NCBI RefSeq assembly: GCF_900114535.1
Contig: NZ_FOTK01000007.1
Span: 62,001 to 126,000 of the forward strand
Reading direction: 5' to 3'
Source: Methylobacterium pseudosasicola
GTDB lineage: Bacteria > Pseudomonadota > Alphaproteobacteria > Rhizobiales > Beijerinckiaceae
Length of the DNA: 64,000 nucleotides
Under the pieces are notes generated by a model. That model was not told the origin of the DNA. It saw only the letters and a program-made list of their open reading frames with translations, and made no database searches. The position numbers and the translations under genes are program-made. Of the stretch, positions 10,175 through 18,536 are shown piece by piece. Every line of letters starts with the position of its first letter. The stretch's first letter is position 1.

Positions 10175-11116
10175 CTACGCGCCGTGGAGAAACACGCCCC
10201 AGCACAGGACGCTCAGCGTCGAGACGGCCGTCGACAGCGCGACGATCAGCGAGGCCGCCGCCACGTCGCTGCGCAGCTGCGCGGCGAAGACCACGACATT
10301 GCCCGCCACCGGCAGCAGACCGAGCAGGCGAACCGTATCCAGGTTCTCCGTCGCGACCGGCGCTCCGACGAGGGCGAACAGGCCGATGACCGCCGCGATC
10401 GCGCCGACCGACGCGACGTGGCGCCAGATCACGAGGTTCAGCGTCCCCCGGATCGCTGCGGCGGTGAAGCGGACCTGGCTGGCTCCCAGCCCGACCACCA
10501 TCATGCCGCAGCCCGACATGAGCAGCGTCACCACCCGGAACGGCGCTTCCGAGCCGGGCGGCAGCAGATCGCGCAGCCCGAGCGCCTGACCGGCGAGGCC
10601 CGCGCCGAAGGCATAGAGCGCCGGGGTCGTGGCGACCTTCCACAGGCTCGTCCGGACCGAGAACCGATCGCGCGCCACGCAGTAGAACCCGACCGTGTTC
10701 CCGAAGATCAGCCCGCCGACATAGGCCATCACCAGGATCGGCAGGCTATCGGGGCCGAACAGGGCCAGGCCGGTCGGGACCCCGAACCAGCCGATATTGG
10801 TGTAGCTGAAGGCGCAGAACGCCAGGCGCCGGGGAACATCGGTCTTACACCGGGGCACGATCAGCGCCGCGCACAGCACCATGACCGTGCTGAAGGCCAT
10901 CGACAGCGCGACGTTGCCGATCGCCGCGCCAAAATTCAGCGCCAGGGCGTTCTTGAACACGACCAGCGGAATCAAGACGTACATCAGCAGGCTGGAGAGA
11001 TGCCGGATCCAGTCGCGCCCCGACAGACGTCCGACACAAAACCCGGCTGCGATGGCCCCGTAGGCCGGCAGCATCCGCGACACGAGATCACCGGCCAAGT
11101 GCATGGCTGCGTACAT
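10175..11116 (-). CDS. AEC (auxin efflux carrier) family transporter
   Basis: This 313-residue, strongly hydrophobic protein has about ten predicted membrane spans arranged as two five-helix halves, as in the AEC/BASS-like fold. Recognisable features are the first-helix region MLPAYGAIAAGFCVGRL, the segment SLLMYVLIPLVVFKNAL with the family's broken-helix proline, and AFSYTNIGWFGVPTGLALFG. Bacterial AEC carriers move small carboxylates such as malate or malonate across the inner membrane. The gene starts just after an AT-rich region and precedes the AlgX-like gene by 35 bases. The nearby MocR-type regulator, divergent by 309 bases, could control it. The substrate is not indicated. Confidence 0.87.
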   Translation of the reverse strand: MYAAMHLAGDLVSRMLPAYGAIAAGFCVGRLSGRDWIRHLSSLLMYVLIPLVVFKNALALNFGAAIGNVALSMAFSTVMVLCAALIVPRCKTDVPRRLAFCAFSYTNIGWFGVPTGLALFGPDSLPILVMAYVGGLIFGNTVGFYCVARDRFSVRTSLWKVATTPALYAFGAGLAGQALGLRDLLPPGSEAPFRVVTLLMSGCGMMVVGLGASQVRFTAAAIRGTLNLVIWRHVASVGAIAAVIGLFALVGAPVATENLDTVRLLGLLPVAGNVVVFAAQLRSDVAAASLIVALSTAVSTLSVLCWGVFLHGA

Positions 11117-11425
11117 CGTTTTTCATCCACCTGAATTTTGTCGATTGACCGATTTATTTTCTGTATTTAGCTAATATGACGAATAAATTGGATCATAAAT
11201 GAGCGAATCAGCAGATAAATACGAATATTTTTATTCTACAACTCGAGACATACGGAACGTTATCTCGAAAACATCTGTCGAGATTGGCCCCCGGCTAGGT
11301 CGGATGCGAGTCGTCGACGTTGGCAGCCGCATCGAAAGAACCGTAGAGCACCCGGGCATGCGAATTGAAGATCCACAATCGCGGCTCGTCAACGAGCCAC
11401 TTCGCACCACCCTCCGAGGACCGCC
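11117..11425. promoter_or_regulatory. AT-rich divergent promoter region (AEC carrier / MocR regulator)
   Basis: The 309-base gap between two divergent genes is AT-rich from 11117 to about 11270, unlike its surroundings. It contains an inverted repeat ATTTATT (11152-11158) and AATAAAT (11182-11188) separated by 23 bases, a plausible regulator site or promoter region. A short frame starting at 11199 is not convincing as a gene. The right half, from 11270, returns to ordinary GC content. Confidence 0.4.
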
Positions 11426-12853
11426 ATGGCGCGCCGAACCAGGACGCTGCCGCTCGGCATGCCGGTGGCCCCGCCCGAGCGGGCCAAGGCGCGCTGGGTT
11501 GTCGAGGCCCTGCGCATCGCCATCCGCGAGGGTCGGGTGGCGCCGGGCAGCCGTGTGCCGAGCACCCGTGACTTGGCCGGGCAATGGGGCGTCAGCCGGG
11601 GGCTCGTGAGCGCGGCCTATGAGGAGCTTCAAGGCGAGGGCCTGCTGGAATCCGCGCCGGGATCGGGGACCTATGTGCGCGCGGGCGCCGTCGATCCCCG
11701 ACCCGGAGGTGCCGAGGTCACGCCGCCGCGCGAAAAAATCGAATCCGGCTGGATCCGGGTGAACCCTGAGCGGCCCTTCATCGCCCGCGAGACCGATGTC
11801 TCGCAATTCCCGATCGGCGTCTGGAAAAGGCTGGCGCAGCGCGTCCTGTCGGAGGCCGACACCCGGTTTTTCTATGATCCGGACCCGGCCGGCTCCGAGG
11901 AACTCAGGCTTCAGGTCGCGCGGTATCTGGGCTTCGCCCGGGGCATCCGGTGCGATCCCGACGACATCCTGATCACCACCGGAACCCGGCACAGCCTGGA
12001 TCTCTGCCTGCGCGGCCTCGCGCGGCCCGGTGATCGCGTCTGGACCGAGTCGCCGGGCTATGCCGGGGCGGAAGTGCTGATCCGCGCTCACGAGCTCGAA
12101 GCCGTCCCGGTCCCGGTGGATACGGATGGCTTCCAGGTCGAGACCGCCGAGGCGATGGCCCCGGAGGCGTCGTTGTGCCTCCTCACCCCGTCGCACCAAT
12201 CCCCACTCGGCGTCCGCCTGTCGCTCGATCGGCGGACCAGATTGCTGGAATGGGCCGAGCGACAGGGCGCCTACATCGTCGAGGACGATTACGACGGCGA
12301 GTTCGTCTTCGAGCAGGTCAGGGTTCCGGCGTTCAAGGCCATGGATGCCGGGGACCGGATCATCCACGCCGGGAGCTTCAACAAGAGCTTATTTCCGACG
12401 CTGCGGATCGGCTACATGGTCGTGCCGCGGGCGATCCGCGCGCGCATGCGCACCCTGCGGGCCGATACCGGGCGGGGCAACAGCACCCTGGAGCAGAGCA
12501 TCCTGTCCCGGTTCATCGCCGAGGGCCATTTCGCCCAGCACATCCGCCGCATGGAGCGGGTCTACAAGGACAAGTGCGCCCGAAGCCTGCAGGCGATCCG
12601 ACAGGGCTATGGCGGTCCGCTCGGCGTGCTCGGCACGCAGGGTGGGTTCCATTTCTTCCTCCGGCTGCCCGATGGGCTGGACGCCGCGCGTTTCGCGGAA
12701 AGCTGCCGCCAGAACGGGCTGATGCTGCAAACCGCCTCCCTGCAGGGCGCGGAGAGGCGCGAAACCGGTATCGTGGTGGGGTATTCGTCGCTGACATCCG
12801 AGACGATCGATCGGGCCGGCGCGATGCTCGGCCGGCTCCTGCGCAGCGGTTGA
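11426..12853 (+). CDS. MocR/PdxR-type regulator (GntR DNA-binding domain fused to aminotransferase fold)
   Basis: The 475-residue protein is a two-domain fusion. Residues about 20-90 form a GntR winged helix (SRVPSTRDLAGQWGVSRGLVSAAYEELQGEGLLES...GSGTYV). The rest is a class I aminotransferase fold, with TGTRHSLDLCLRGL, EDDYDGEF and the predicted PLP lysine in GSFNKSLFPTLRIGY. MocR regulators sense PLP or PLP adducts of amines and amino acids rather than transaminate. It is divergent from the AEC carrier and 91 bases upstream of the HbpS-like/oppABC genes, either of which could be its target. A PdxR role in vitamin B6 synthesis is less likely because no pdxS/pdxT genes are near. Confidence 0.88.
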   Translation: MARRTRTLPLGMPVAPPERAKARWVVEALRIAIREGRVAPGSRVPSTRDLAGQWGVSRGLVSAAYEELQGEGLLESAPGSGTYVRAGAVDPRPGGAEVTPPREKIESGWIRVNPERPFIARETDVSQFPIGVWKRLAQRVLSEADTRFFYDPDPAGSEELRLQVARYLGFARGIRCDPDDILITTGTRHSLDLCLRGLARPGDRVWTESPGYAGAEVLIRAHELEAVPVPVDTDGFQVETAEAMAPEASLCLLTPSHQSPLGVRLSLDRRTRLLEWAERQGAYIVEDDYDGEFVFEQVRVPAFKAMDAGDRIIHAGSFNKSLFPTLRIGYMVVPRAIRARMRTLRADTGRGNSTLEQSILSRFIAEGHFAQHIRRMERVYKDKCARSLQAIRQGYGGPLGVLGTQGGFHFFLRLPDGLDAARFAESCRQNGLMLQTASLQGAERRETGIVVGYSSLTSETIDRAGAMLGRLLRSG

Positions 12854-12944
12854 GGCCGTTGGCGCCCCGCATGGTGGACCGGTCCCGTCCCGATCCTCTA
12901 AGTGTTAGGCCGCCGCCCGGAGCGGCGACAGCCCGTGGAATCCG

Positions 12945-13382
12945 ATGATCGATCTGACGCTCGAGGCCGCCCGCAGCATCGTGGACACTGCCCTGCGCGA
13001 AGCCCGGACCCGCGGCCTCAAACCGATGGCCGTCGTGGTCTACGATGCCCGGGGCGCGCTCAAATCCGTCGCCGTCGAGGATGGCACGTCCCTGCGCCGG
13101 GCCGAGATCGCCAGCGGGAAAGCCAATGGCGCCCTGGCTTTGGGCCTCGGCTCCCGGGCGATCCACGCCCGCGCCGAGGCGCAGCCCTATTTCGTGGCGG
13201 CGGTAAGCCATGTCGCCGGCCCGGCCGCGCTCGTGCCAGTGGCGGGCGGCGTGCTGATCCGTTCCCAGGAAGGGCGGCTGCTCGGGGCGGTCGGCATCTC
13301 CGGCGACACCTCCGACAACGACGAGATCTGCGCGGTGGCGGGTATCGAGGCCGCCGGGCTGGTGGCCGAGACCGGCGCCTAA
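12945..13382 (+). CDS. HbpS/GlcG-family (DUF336) small protein
   Basis: The 145-residue protein is a single GlcG/HbpS domain, with LTLEAARSIVDTALREARTRGLKPMAVVVYDARGALK at the N terminus and GGVLIRSQEGRLLGAVGISGDTSDNDE near the C terminus. Members bind heme, corrinoids or small organic molecules, and often sit beside catabolic or transport genes; their biochemical role is generally unclear. There is no signal peptide. The gene ends two bases before oppA-like, so it should be the first gene of a four-gene operon with the importer. That placement suggests a ligand-binding accessory role for the transported compound, which is inference only. Confidence 0.82.
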   Translation: MIDLTLEAARSIVDTALREARTRGLKPMAVVVYDARGALKSVAVEDGTSLRRAEIASGKANGALALGLGSRAIHARAEAQPYFVAAVSHVAGPAALVPVAGGVLIRSQEGRLLGAVGISGDTSDNDEICAVAGIEAAGLVAETGA

Positions 13383-13384
13383 GC

Positions 13385-14974
13385 ATGGCGATCCGCCGGC
13401 GCGAATGGCTGGCCGGCGCCGCCGCCCTCGCGGCCACGCGGCCCGCCTCCGCCGGCGAAGCCGCGCTCTACCGGCGCGGTAACGATGCCGATCCCGAGAC
13501 GCTGGATCCGCACCGCTCCTCCTCGGTGGCGGAGGCGCATATCCTGCGCGACCTGTTCGACGGCCTCCTGACCTACGACAATCACGGCGCCATCATCCCG
13601 GGCGCCGCCCGCGCCTGGACCGTCTCCGAGGACGGTCTGACCTTCCGGTTCGACCTGCGTCCGGACGGCAAATGGTCGAACGGCGAGCCGGTGACCGCGG
13701 ACGATTTCGTTTATGCGTTCCGCCGGATGCTCGCCCCGGCCACGGGGGCGAAATACGCCGAAATCCTTTCGCCGATCCGCGGGGCGGCTGCTTTCAACCG
13801 CGGCGAAGCGACCGGCGACGCGCTCGGGGTGATCGCGGAGGGTCCCCTCAAGCTCACGATCACCCTCGAACAGCCGACGCCTTACTTCCTCGAACTCCTG
13901 ACCCACCAGACCGCCCTGCCGGTGCATCGGGCCTCGGTGGAGCGCTACGGCGATTCCTTCACCCGGCCTGGCAACTTCGTGACCAACGGCCCCTACAGGC
14001 TGATCGACCGGGTGCCGGGGGGCGCCATCACCCTGGAGGTCAATCCGCACCATCCCGAGGCCGGGATAATCGCGATCCGGCGCGTCGCCTTCCTGCCGAT
14101 ATCATACCTGTCGGCGGCCGTGCGCCGCTACGCCGCCGGGGAACTCGATTCGCTCTCCCAGCTCCCAGTCGACCAGATCGTCGACCTGCGCCGCCGCTTC
14201 GGCACGCAGGTGGTGCTCGGGCCGTCGCTCGGGCTCGAAGTCCTGGCGATCAACACCCGCAAGGCGCCGTTCTCGGACCGGCGAATCCGCCAGGCCCTGT
14301 CCTTGCTCATCGACCGCGAATACCTCGCCGACGGCCTCTACGGCGGCACCATGAGCCCGGCCTATTCCATCTGCCCGCCGGGCATCGACAATTATCGCAC
14401 GCCCCCCGAGACGGCGGGCCGACAGGGCCTGCCGATCGACCACGAGGCAGAAGCGCGACGCCTGCTGTCGGAGGCGGGGTTCGGCCCCGGCCGGCCGCTC
14501 ACCGTCGAGTATCGGTTCAACGTCAGCGACAACAACCGCAACACCGCCGTGGCGGTCGCCGAGATGTGGCGCGATCTCGGGATCGAGACCCGGTTCGTCT
14601 ACACCGACGCCAAGACGCATTTTGCCTTTCTGCGCGACGGCGGGTCGTTCGACGTCGCCCGCTACGCCTGGATCGCCGATTATTCCGACCCGCAGAATTT
14701 TCTGTTCCTGCTCCAGAGCGGCAACGATGGATTGAACGCCGGCCGCTGGTCGGATCCCGCCTATGACGCGCTGCTGGCGCAGGCGGCCTCGGAGCGCGAC
14801 CTCACCCGCCGGGCCGACCTGCTCTACGACGCCGAGACCATCGCGCTCCGCGAGCTGCCCTGGATCCCGCTGATGCATTACCGCTCGAAGGCGCTGATCG
14901 CGCCGCGGCTGCACGGCTACACACCGAACGTCCGCAACGCCGCGCCGACCCGCTTCCTGAGGCTCGACGCGTGA
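13385..14974 (+). CDS. Peptide/oligopeptide ABC transporter substrate-binding protein (OppA type)
   Basis: The 529-residue protein is a family 5 extracellular solute-binding protein. After a basic, Tat-like N terminus (RRREWLAGAAALAA) and a likely cleavage near ASA, it reads RRGNDADPETLDPHRSS, the family's opening motif, followed by NGEPVTADDFVYAFRRML. It should bind peptides or similar amide-containing solutes in the periplasm. The ATG at 13385 is two bases after the HbpS-like stop; earlier in-frame positions overlap that gene. The stop overlaps the GTG of the first permease by four bases, showing translational coupling. OppA/MppA is the closest remembered branch, but the ligand cannot be fixed. 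Confidence 0.9.
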   Translation: MAIRRREWLAGAAALAATRPASAGEAALYRRGNDADPETLDPHRSSSVAEAHILRDLFDGLLTYDNHGAIIPGAARAWTVSEDGLTFRFDLRPDGKWSNGEPVTADDFVYAFRRMLAPATGAKYAEILSPIRGAAAFNRGEATGDALGVIAEGPLKLTITLEQPTPYFLELLTHQTALPVHRASVERYGDSFTRPGNFVTNGPYRLIDRVPGGAITLEVNPHHPEAGIIAIRRVAFLPISYLSAAVRRYAAGELDSLSQLPVDQIVDLRRRFGTQVVLGPSLGLEVLAINTRKAPFSDRRIRQALSLLIDREYLADGLYGGTMSPAYSICPPGIDNYRTPPETAGRQGLPIDHEAEARRLLSEAGFGPGRPLTVEYRFNVSDNNRNTAVAVAEMWRDLGIETRFVYTDAKTHFAFLRDGGSFDVARYAWIADYSDPQNFLFLLQSGNDGLNAGRWSDPAYDALLAQAASERDLTRRADLLYDAETIALRELPWIPLMHYRSKALIAPRLHGYTPNVRNAAPTRFLRLDA

Positions 14975-15894
14975 TCCGCTTCATCCTGCGCCGCCTCGCG
15001 CAATCGGTGCCGACTTTGTTCGCGGTCGTGGCCGTCAACTTCTTTCTGATGCGGCTCGCGCCCGGCGGCCCCTTCGACCTGGAGCGCCCACTTGCGCCGA
15101 CCGCCATGGAGAACCTACGCCGGGTCTACGGCTTGGATCAGCCACTGATCGTCCAGTTCGGCAGCTATCTGGCGGCCCTGGCGCGGGGCGATCTCGGGCC
15201 GTCCTTCTCGTTCCGCGATATGAGCGTGCTCGACCTGATCGCCCGGGGCCTGCCGGTCTCGGCGACGCTGGGCGCCCTGGCGCTGGCGCTGGCGGCCTGC
15301 TTAGGGATTGGGCTCGGGACCGCGGCGGCGCTCCGGCGCGGCGGCGCGCTGGACCGGCTCCTCGGTCTCGGCGCGGCCCTGACCCTGTCGCTGCCGAGCT
15401 TTGTCGTGGCGCCGCTGCTGCAGATCGTGTTCGGGCTGAGCCTCCGCTGGTTGCCCTTGAGCGGCTGGGAGGGCGGCGCGCCGAGCCACCTGATCCTGCC
15501 GGTGGTCACCCTAGCCCTGCCGCAAGTCGGCGCGCTCGCCCGACTGACGCGAGCGTCGCTCAGCGAAGTCCTGCGCACCCAGCCGGTGCGGACCATGCGC
15601 AGCCTCGGGCTGCCACCGTCCCGCATCACCCGGCACGCCCTGCGCGGCGCGCTGCTGCCGGTGGTGGCTTATCTAGCGCCGCTGGCGGCCGCCCTGCTCA
15701 CCGGATCCGTGGTGGTCGAGACGATCTTCGGCCTGCCCGGGATCGGGCGCTACTTCGTGGAGGGGGCGCTCAACCGCGACTACACGTTGGTGATGGGCAC
15801 CGTCCTGCTGGTGGTGGCCCTGGTGATCGTCCTCAACCTGATCGCCGACCTCGCCTGCGCCTGGCTCGACCCGCGCCTGCGGAATACCGCGTGA
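14971..15894 (+). CDS. ABC transporter permease (OppB/DppB type)
   Basis: The 307-residue protein has six predicted membrane spans and the OppB-type N terminus IRFILRRLAQSVPTLFAVVAVNFFLMRLAPGGPFD. The cytoplasmic EAA-like loop reads RTMRSLGLPPSRITRHALRGALLPVV, and ETIFGLPGIGRYFVEGAL is the usual C-terminal signature. It forms half of the inner-membrane channel of a peptide-type importer. The GTG start overlaps the oppA stop by four bases, and its own stop overlaps the next permease start by four bases. Confidence 0.9.
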   Translation: MIRFILRRLAQSVPTLFAVVAVNFFLMRLAPGGPFDLERPLAPTAMENLRRVYGLDQPLIVQFGSYLAALARGDLGPSFSFRDMSVLDLIARGLPVSATLGALALALAACLGIGLGTAAALRRGGALDRLLGLGAALTLSLPSFVVAPLLQIVFGLSLRWLPLSGWEGGAPSHLILPVVTLALPQVGALARLTRASLSEVLRTQPVRTMRSLGLPPSRITRHALRGALLPVVAYLAPLAAALLTGSVVVETIFGLPGIGRYFVEGALNRDYTLVMGTVLLVVALVIVLNLIADLACAWLDPRLRNTA

Positions 15895-16994
15895 GTGCCA
15901 CCCGCGCCCTGGCCGGCCCGGCCGCCCGCACCCTGTCGCGTCTCGCCCGCGAGCGCGTGGCGATGGTCTCGCTCACCGTCCTGATCCTGATCGCCCCGGC
16001 CTGCCTGTTCGGGCCGGCGCTGACCGGGCACGATCCGACCCGGGCCTATCCGGACTTGCGCCAGCTCCCCGCCGGCCTGACGGCACAGCCCGATCCCGAC
16101 CATCTGCGCCCGGCCCTGGAACGCCTCGCCTTCCGGATGCGCACACGCCTCGACGACGTGGCCCGTGACGGCGACGCGCTGCGCCTCACGCTCAGCTCCG
16201 AGGCTGGGGTGGACCGGCGCAGCCTCGTCTACCTGCCGCGCTCCGACCTGTTCGGCGAGCCAAACGTTATCGCCGACACCGAGGACGGGAAACGTCTTGT
16301 CGTGGCTGTGCCGCTCCGGCGCCTGTCCTTCCCGCTCGGCACCGACGTGCACGGCCGCGACCTGCTCACCCGCTGTCTCGTCGCCGGACGGGTCTCGCTC
16401 CTGATTGGGCTCATCGCCACCCTGGTCGCGCTCCTCATCGGCGTCGGCTACGGCGCCACGGCGGGGTTCATCGGCGGCGCCGTCGATGCCGTGATGATGC
16501 GGCTGGTGGACGTGCTCTACGCCCTGCCCTTCGTGTTCTTCGTCATCCTGCTGCTGGTGTTCTTCCGGCCAAGCCTGACGCTGATGCTGGTGGTCATCGG
16601 CGCCGTCGAATGGCTGGACATGGCCCGCATCGTCCGGGCACAGACCCTGTCCCTGCGTGAGCGCGACTTCGTCCGCGCGGCCCGCGCCCTTGGGCTCGGC
16701 ACGCCCCGCATCATCCTACGCCACATCGTGCCGAACACGTTTGGCCCGGTGGCGGTGGCCGCGACCCTGCTGGTGCCGCGGGTGATCCTGTTAGAGAGTT
16801 TTCTGTCTTTCCTTGGGCTTGGTGTGCAGGAGCCGGACACGAGCTGGGGCGTGCTCATCGCCGAGGGCGCACGGGCAATCGAATCGGCGCCGCACATGCT
16901 GGCCGGTCCGGCGGCCTTCCTGATCACCACGCTGGTCGCCCTGACCCTGATCGGCGACGGTCTCGCCGATGCCGTCGACCCCAGGGCCGACTAG
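15891..16994 (+). CDS. ABC transporter permease (OppC type) with enlarged periplasmic loop
   Basis: The 367-residue protein is the second channel subunit of the peptide-type importer. It has an N-terminal span (VAMVSLTVLILIAPACLFGPAL), then about 115 residues before PLGTDVHGRDLLTR, then five spans and the EAA-like loop VRAARALGLGTPRIILRHIVPNTFGP. The loop after the first span is larger than in most OppC proteins and probably folds in the periplasm. The gene begins with GTG overlapping the upstream stop. No ATPase gene follows: the next gene is on the opposite strand, two bases away, so the importer lacks its OppD/OppF subunits here. Confidence 0.88.
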   Translation: MSATRALAGPAARTLSRLARERVAMVSLTVLILIAPACLFGPALTGHDPTRAYPDLRQLPAGLTAQPDPDHLRPALERLAFRMRTRLDDVARDGDALRLTLSSEAGVDRRSLVYLPRSDLFGEPNVIADTEDGKRLVVAVPLRRLSFPLGTDVHGRDLLTRCLVAGRVSLLIGLIATLVALLIGVGYGATAGFIGGAVDAVMMRLVDVLYALPFVFFVILLLVFFRPSLTLMLVVIGAVEWLDMARIVRAQTLSLRERDFVRAARALGLGTPRIILRHIVPNTFGPVAVAATLLVPRVILLESFLSFLGLGVQEPDTSWGVLIAEGARAIESAPHMLAGPAAFLITTLVALTLIGDGLADAVDPRAD

Positions 16995-16996
16995 CC

Positions 16997-17953
16997 TCAG
17001 CTCAACAGCCGGATCGGCGCACCGGCGAGCCAAGCCTCGATATCCTCCACCGCCTGGGTGAAGAACGTCCGGTAATTGTTGCGCGTGACGTAGCCGACAT
17101 GCGGCAGCGCCAAAACATTCGGCAGGCGTCGGAACGGGCTGTCGGCCGGCAGCGGCTCGGTCTCGAACACGTCGAGCCCCGCCCCCGCGATCCAGCTCTC
17201 CTCCAGGGCCCGGACCAGGGCGGCCTGATCGACGATTGGCGCCCGCGACGTGTTCACCAGGATGGCGCTCGGCCGCATCCGGCGCAGCTCAGCCTCACCG
17301 AGGAGGCCGCGCGTCCGGTCGCCGAGGACGAGGTGGATCGTCACCACGTCGCTGGCTTCCAGTAACGCTTCCTTGGACTCGGCGCGCTCGACGCCGGCCG
17401 CCGCTGCCCGGGCGTCGTCGAGATTCGGGCTCCAGGCGATCACCCGCATACCGAAGGCCCGGCCGATCGCGGCGACCCGCGAGCCGATCTTGCCGAGCCC
17501 GAGCACGCCCAAAGTCGCTCCGGCAAGATCCATCCCGACCGTACTCTGCCAGGGGCCGCCGTCGCGCAGGTTCCGGTTCTCGAGCGGGAGATGGCGGGCG
17601 AAACCGAGGATCAGGGCCCAGGTCAACTCGGTCGGCGGCGTCGGGCTCGACTCCGTGCCGCAGACCGTGATGCCGCGCGCCCGCGCCGCCGCCCCATCGA
17701 TCGCCAGATTGCGCATGCCGCTGGTGACCAGCAGCTTCAGCCGGGGCAACCGCTCCAGCAAATCCGCCGGGAAGGGCGTGCGCTCGCGCATGATGACCAG
17801 GATCTCGGCCTGCTCGATCCTGGATACCAGGGCGTCCCGATCCGCGATGTGATCGGTGATGTTTGAGACCGCAAGCCGGTCGGACAGACGCGCCCAGTCG
17901 GCGAGGCCGAGCGCCGCGTTCTGGTAATCGTCGAGGATCAGGCAGGTTTGCAC
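16997..17953 (-). CDS. D-2-hydroxyacid dehydrogenase family protein
   Basis: The 318-residue protein is a D-isomer-specific 2-hydroxyacid dehydrogenase. The NAD-binding Rossmann motif is GVLGLGKIGSRVAAIGRAFG (residues about 146-165). The catalytic set appears as the Arg in VNTSRAPIVDQ, the Glu in the GLDVFETEPL region and the His in LALPHVGY. The family reduces 2-keto acids or oxidises D-2-hydroxyacids such as glycerate, hydroxypyruvate or phosphoglycerate in the cytoplasm. Its start overlaps the end of the FMN reductase gene by 16 bases, so the two are co-transcribed. It is convergent with, and only two bases from, the OppC-type permease. The exact substrate is not predictable. Confidence 0.87.
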   Translation of the reverse strand: MQTCLILDDYQNAALGLADWARLSDRLAVSNITDHIADRDALVSRIEQAEILVIMRERTPFPADLLERLPRLKLLVTSGMRNLAIDGAAARARGITVCGTESSPTPPTELTWALILGFARHLPLENRNLRDGGPWQSTVGMDLAGATLGVLGLGKIGSRVAAIGRAFGMRVIAWSPNLDDARAAAAGVERAESKEALLEASDVVTIHLVLGDRTRGLLGEAELRRMRPSAILVNTSRAPIVDQAALVRALEESWIAGAGLDVFETEPLPADSPFRRLPNVLALPHVGYVTRNNYRTFFTQAVEDIEAWLAGAPIRLLS

Positions 17954-18486
17954 GGCGCACGCTCTCTGCAGAAGGTGGCGAACGTTTCAAGAAATGTCAC
18001 GGCCGCCGAGCGCGTGGGTGGCGCACCGACGATCTGTGCGATGCCATCCGGCGTTTCGTTGAGCAGCGACAGGCGGAAGAAGATCTCAGGATTAAAATTC
18101 GTACTGATCGTCGCGAGCACCGTGCGCATGACCTGCAGCATGTCATCGCCCCTCTGGGAGGCGTGGACGAGCGCGATCGGCTTATCGATCACGTGATGTG
18201 TCGCGACGAGCCAATCGATCGCGTTTTTCAGCCCGCCGGGAATGGACCGGACATATTCGGGGCTCGATAGGATCATGCCATCGCAGGCGTGAACGCTCTG
18301 CATGAAATCCTGCACCGCGACAGGAGTCAGCGGGCCCTCCAGATCTGGCGAAAAGACCGGGAGGCTTCCAACGCGATCATAGACATCGATGCGCATGCGC
18401 GTCGGAGCGACCGCCTGCAACGCCCTCAAAAGCGCGGTGTTCGTCGATGCGCGGCGCGTGCTCCCGGAAAGCGCGAGAAGCCTCAT
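17938..18486 (-). CDS. NAD(P)H-dependent FMN reductase family protein
   Basis: The 182-residue protein has a flavodoxin-like fold. It opens with MRLLALSGSTRRASTNTALL, the phosphate-binding SGSxRxxSxN loop, and contains ILSSPEYVRSIPGGLKNAIDWLV, the PEY...P..LKNAIDW signature of this family. Members reduce FMN, azo dyes, quinones or chromate with NAD(P)H. The ATG at 18486 begins exactly at the flavin-binding strand, and the much longer upstream frame is antisense to or out of phase with dhaK. It overlaps the dehydrogenase gene downstream by 16 bases. It may donate reduced flavin to an unidentified partner. Confidence 0.87.
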   Translation of the reverse strand: MRLLALSGSTRRASTNTALLRALQAVAPTRMRIDVYDRVGSLPVFSPDLEGPLTPVAVQDFMQSVHACDGMILSSPEYVRSIPGGLKNAIDWLVATHHVIDKPIALVHASQRGDDMLQVMRTVLATISTNFNPEIFFRLSLLNETPDGIAQIVGAPPTRSAAVTFLETFATFCRERAPCKPA

Positions 18487-18536
18487 CTTCGTCTGACAAG
18501 CTGACGCAGGCGACACCTCGTTCCCGCCATCGACCG

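Noticed and set aside
11199..11609. 136-codon frame starting in the AT-rich region left of the MocR gene
   Set aside because: Its second half overlaps the MocR gene in another frame and is Arg/Pro-rich as expected of a shadow. Only the first 75 codons are outside, with no family resemblance.
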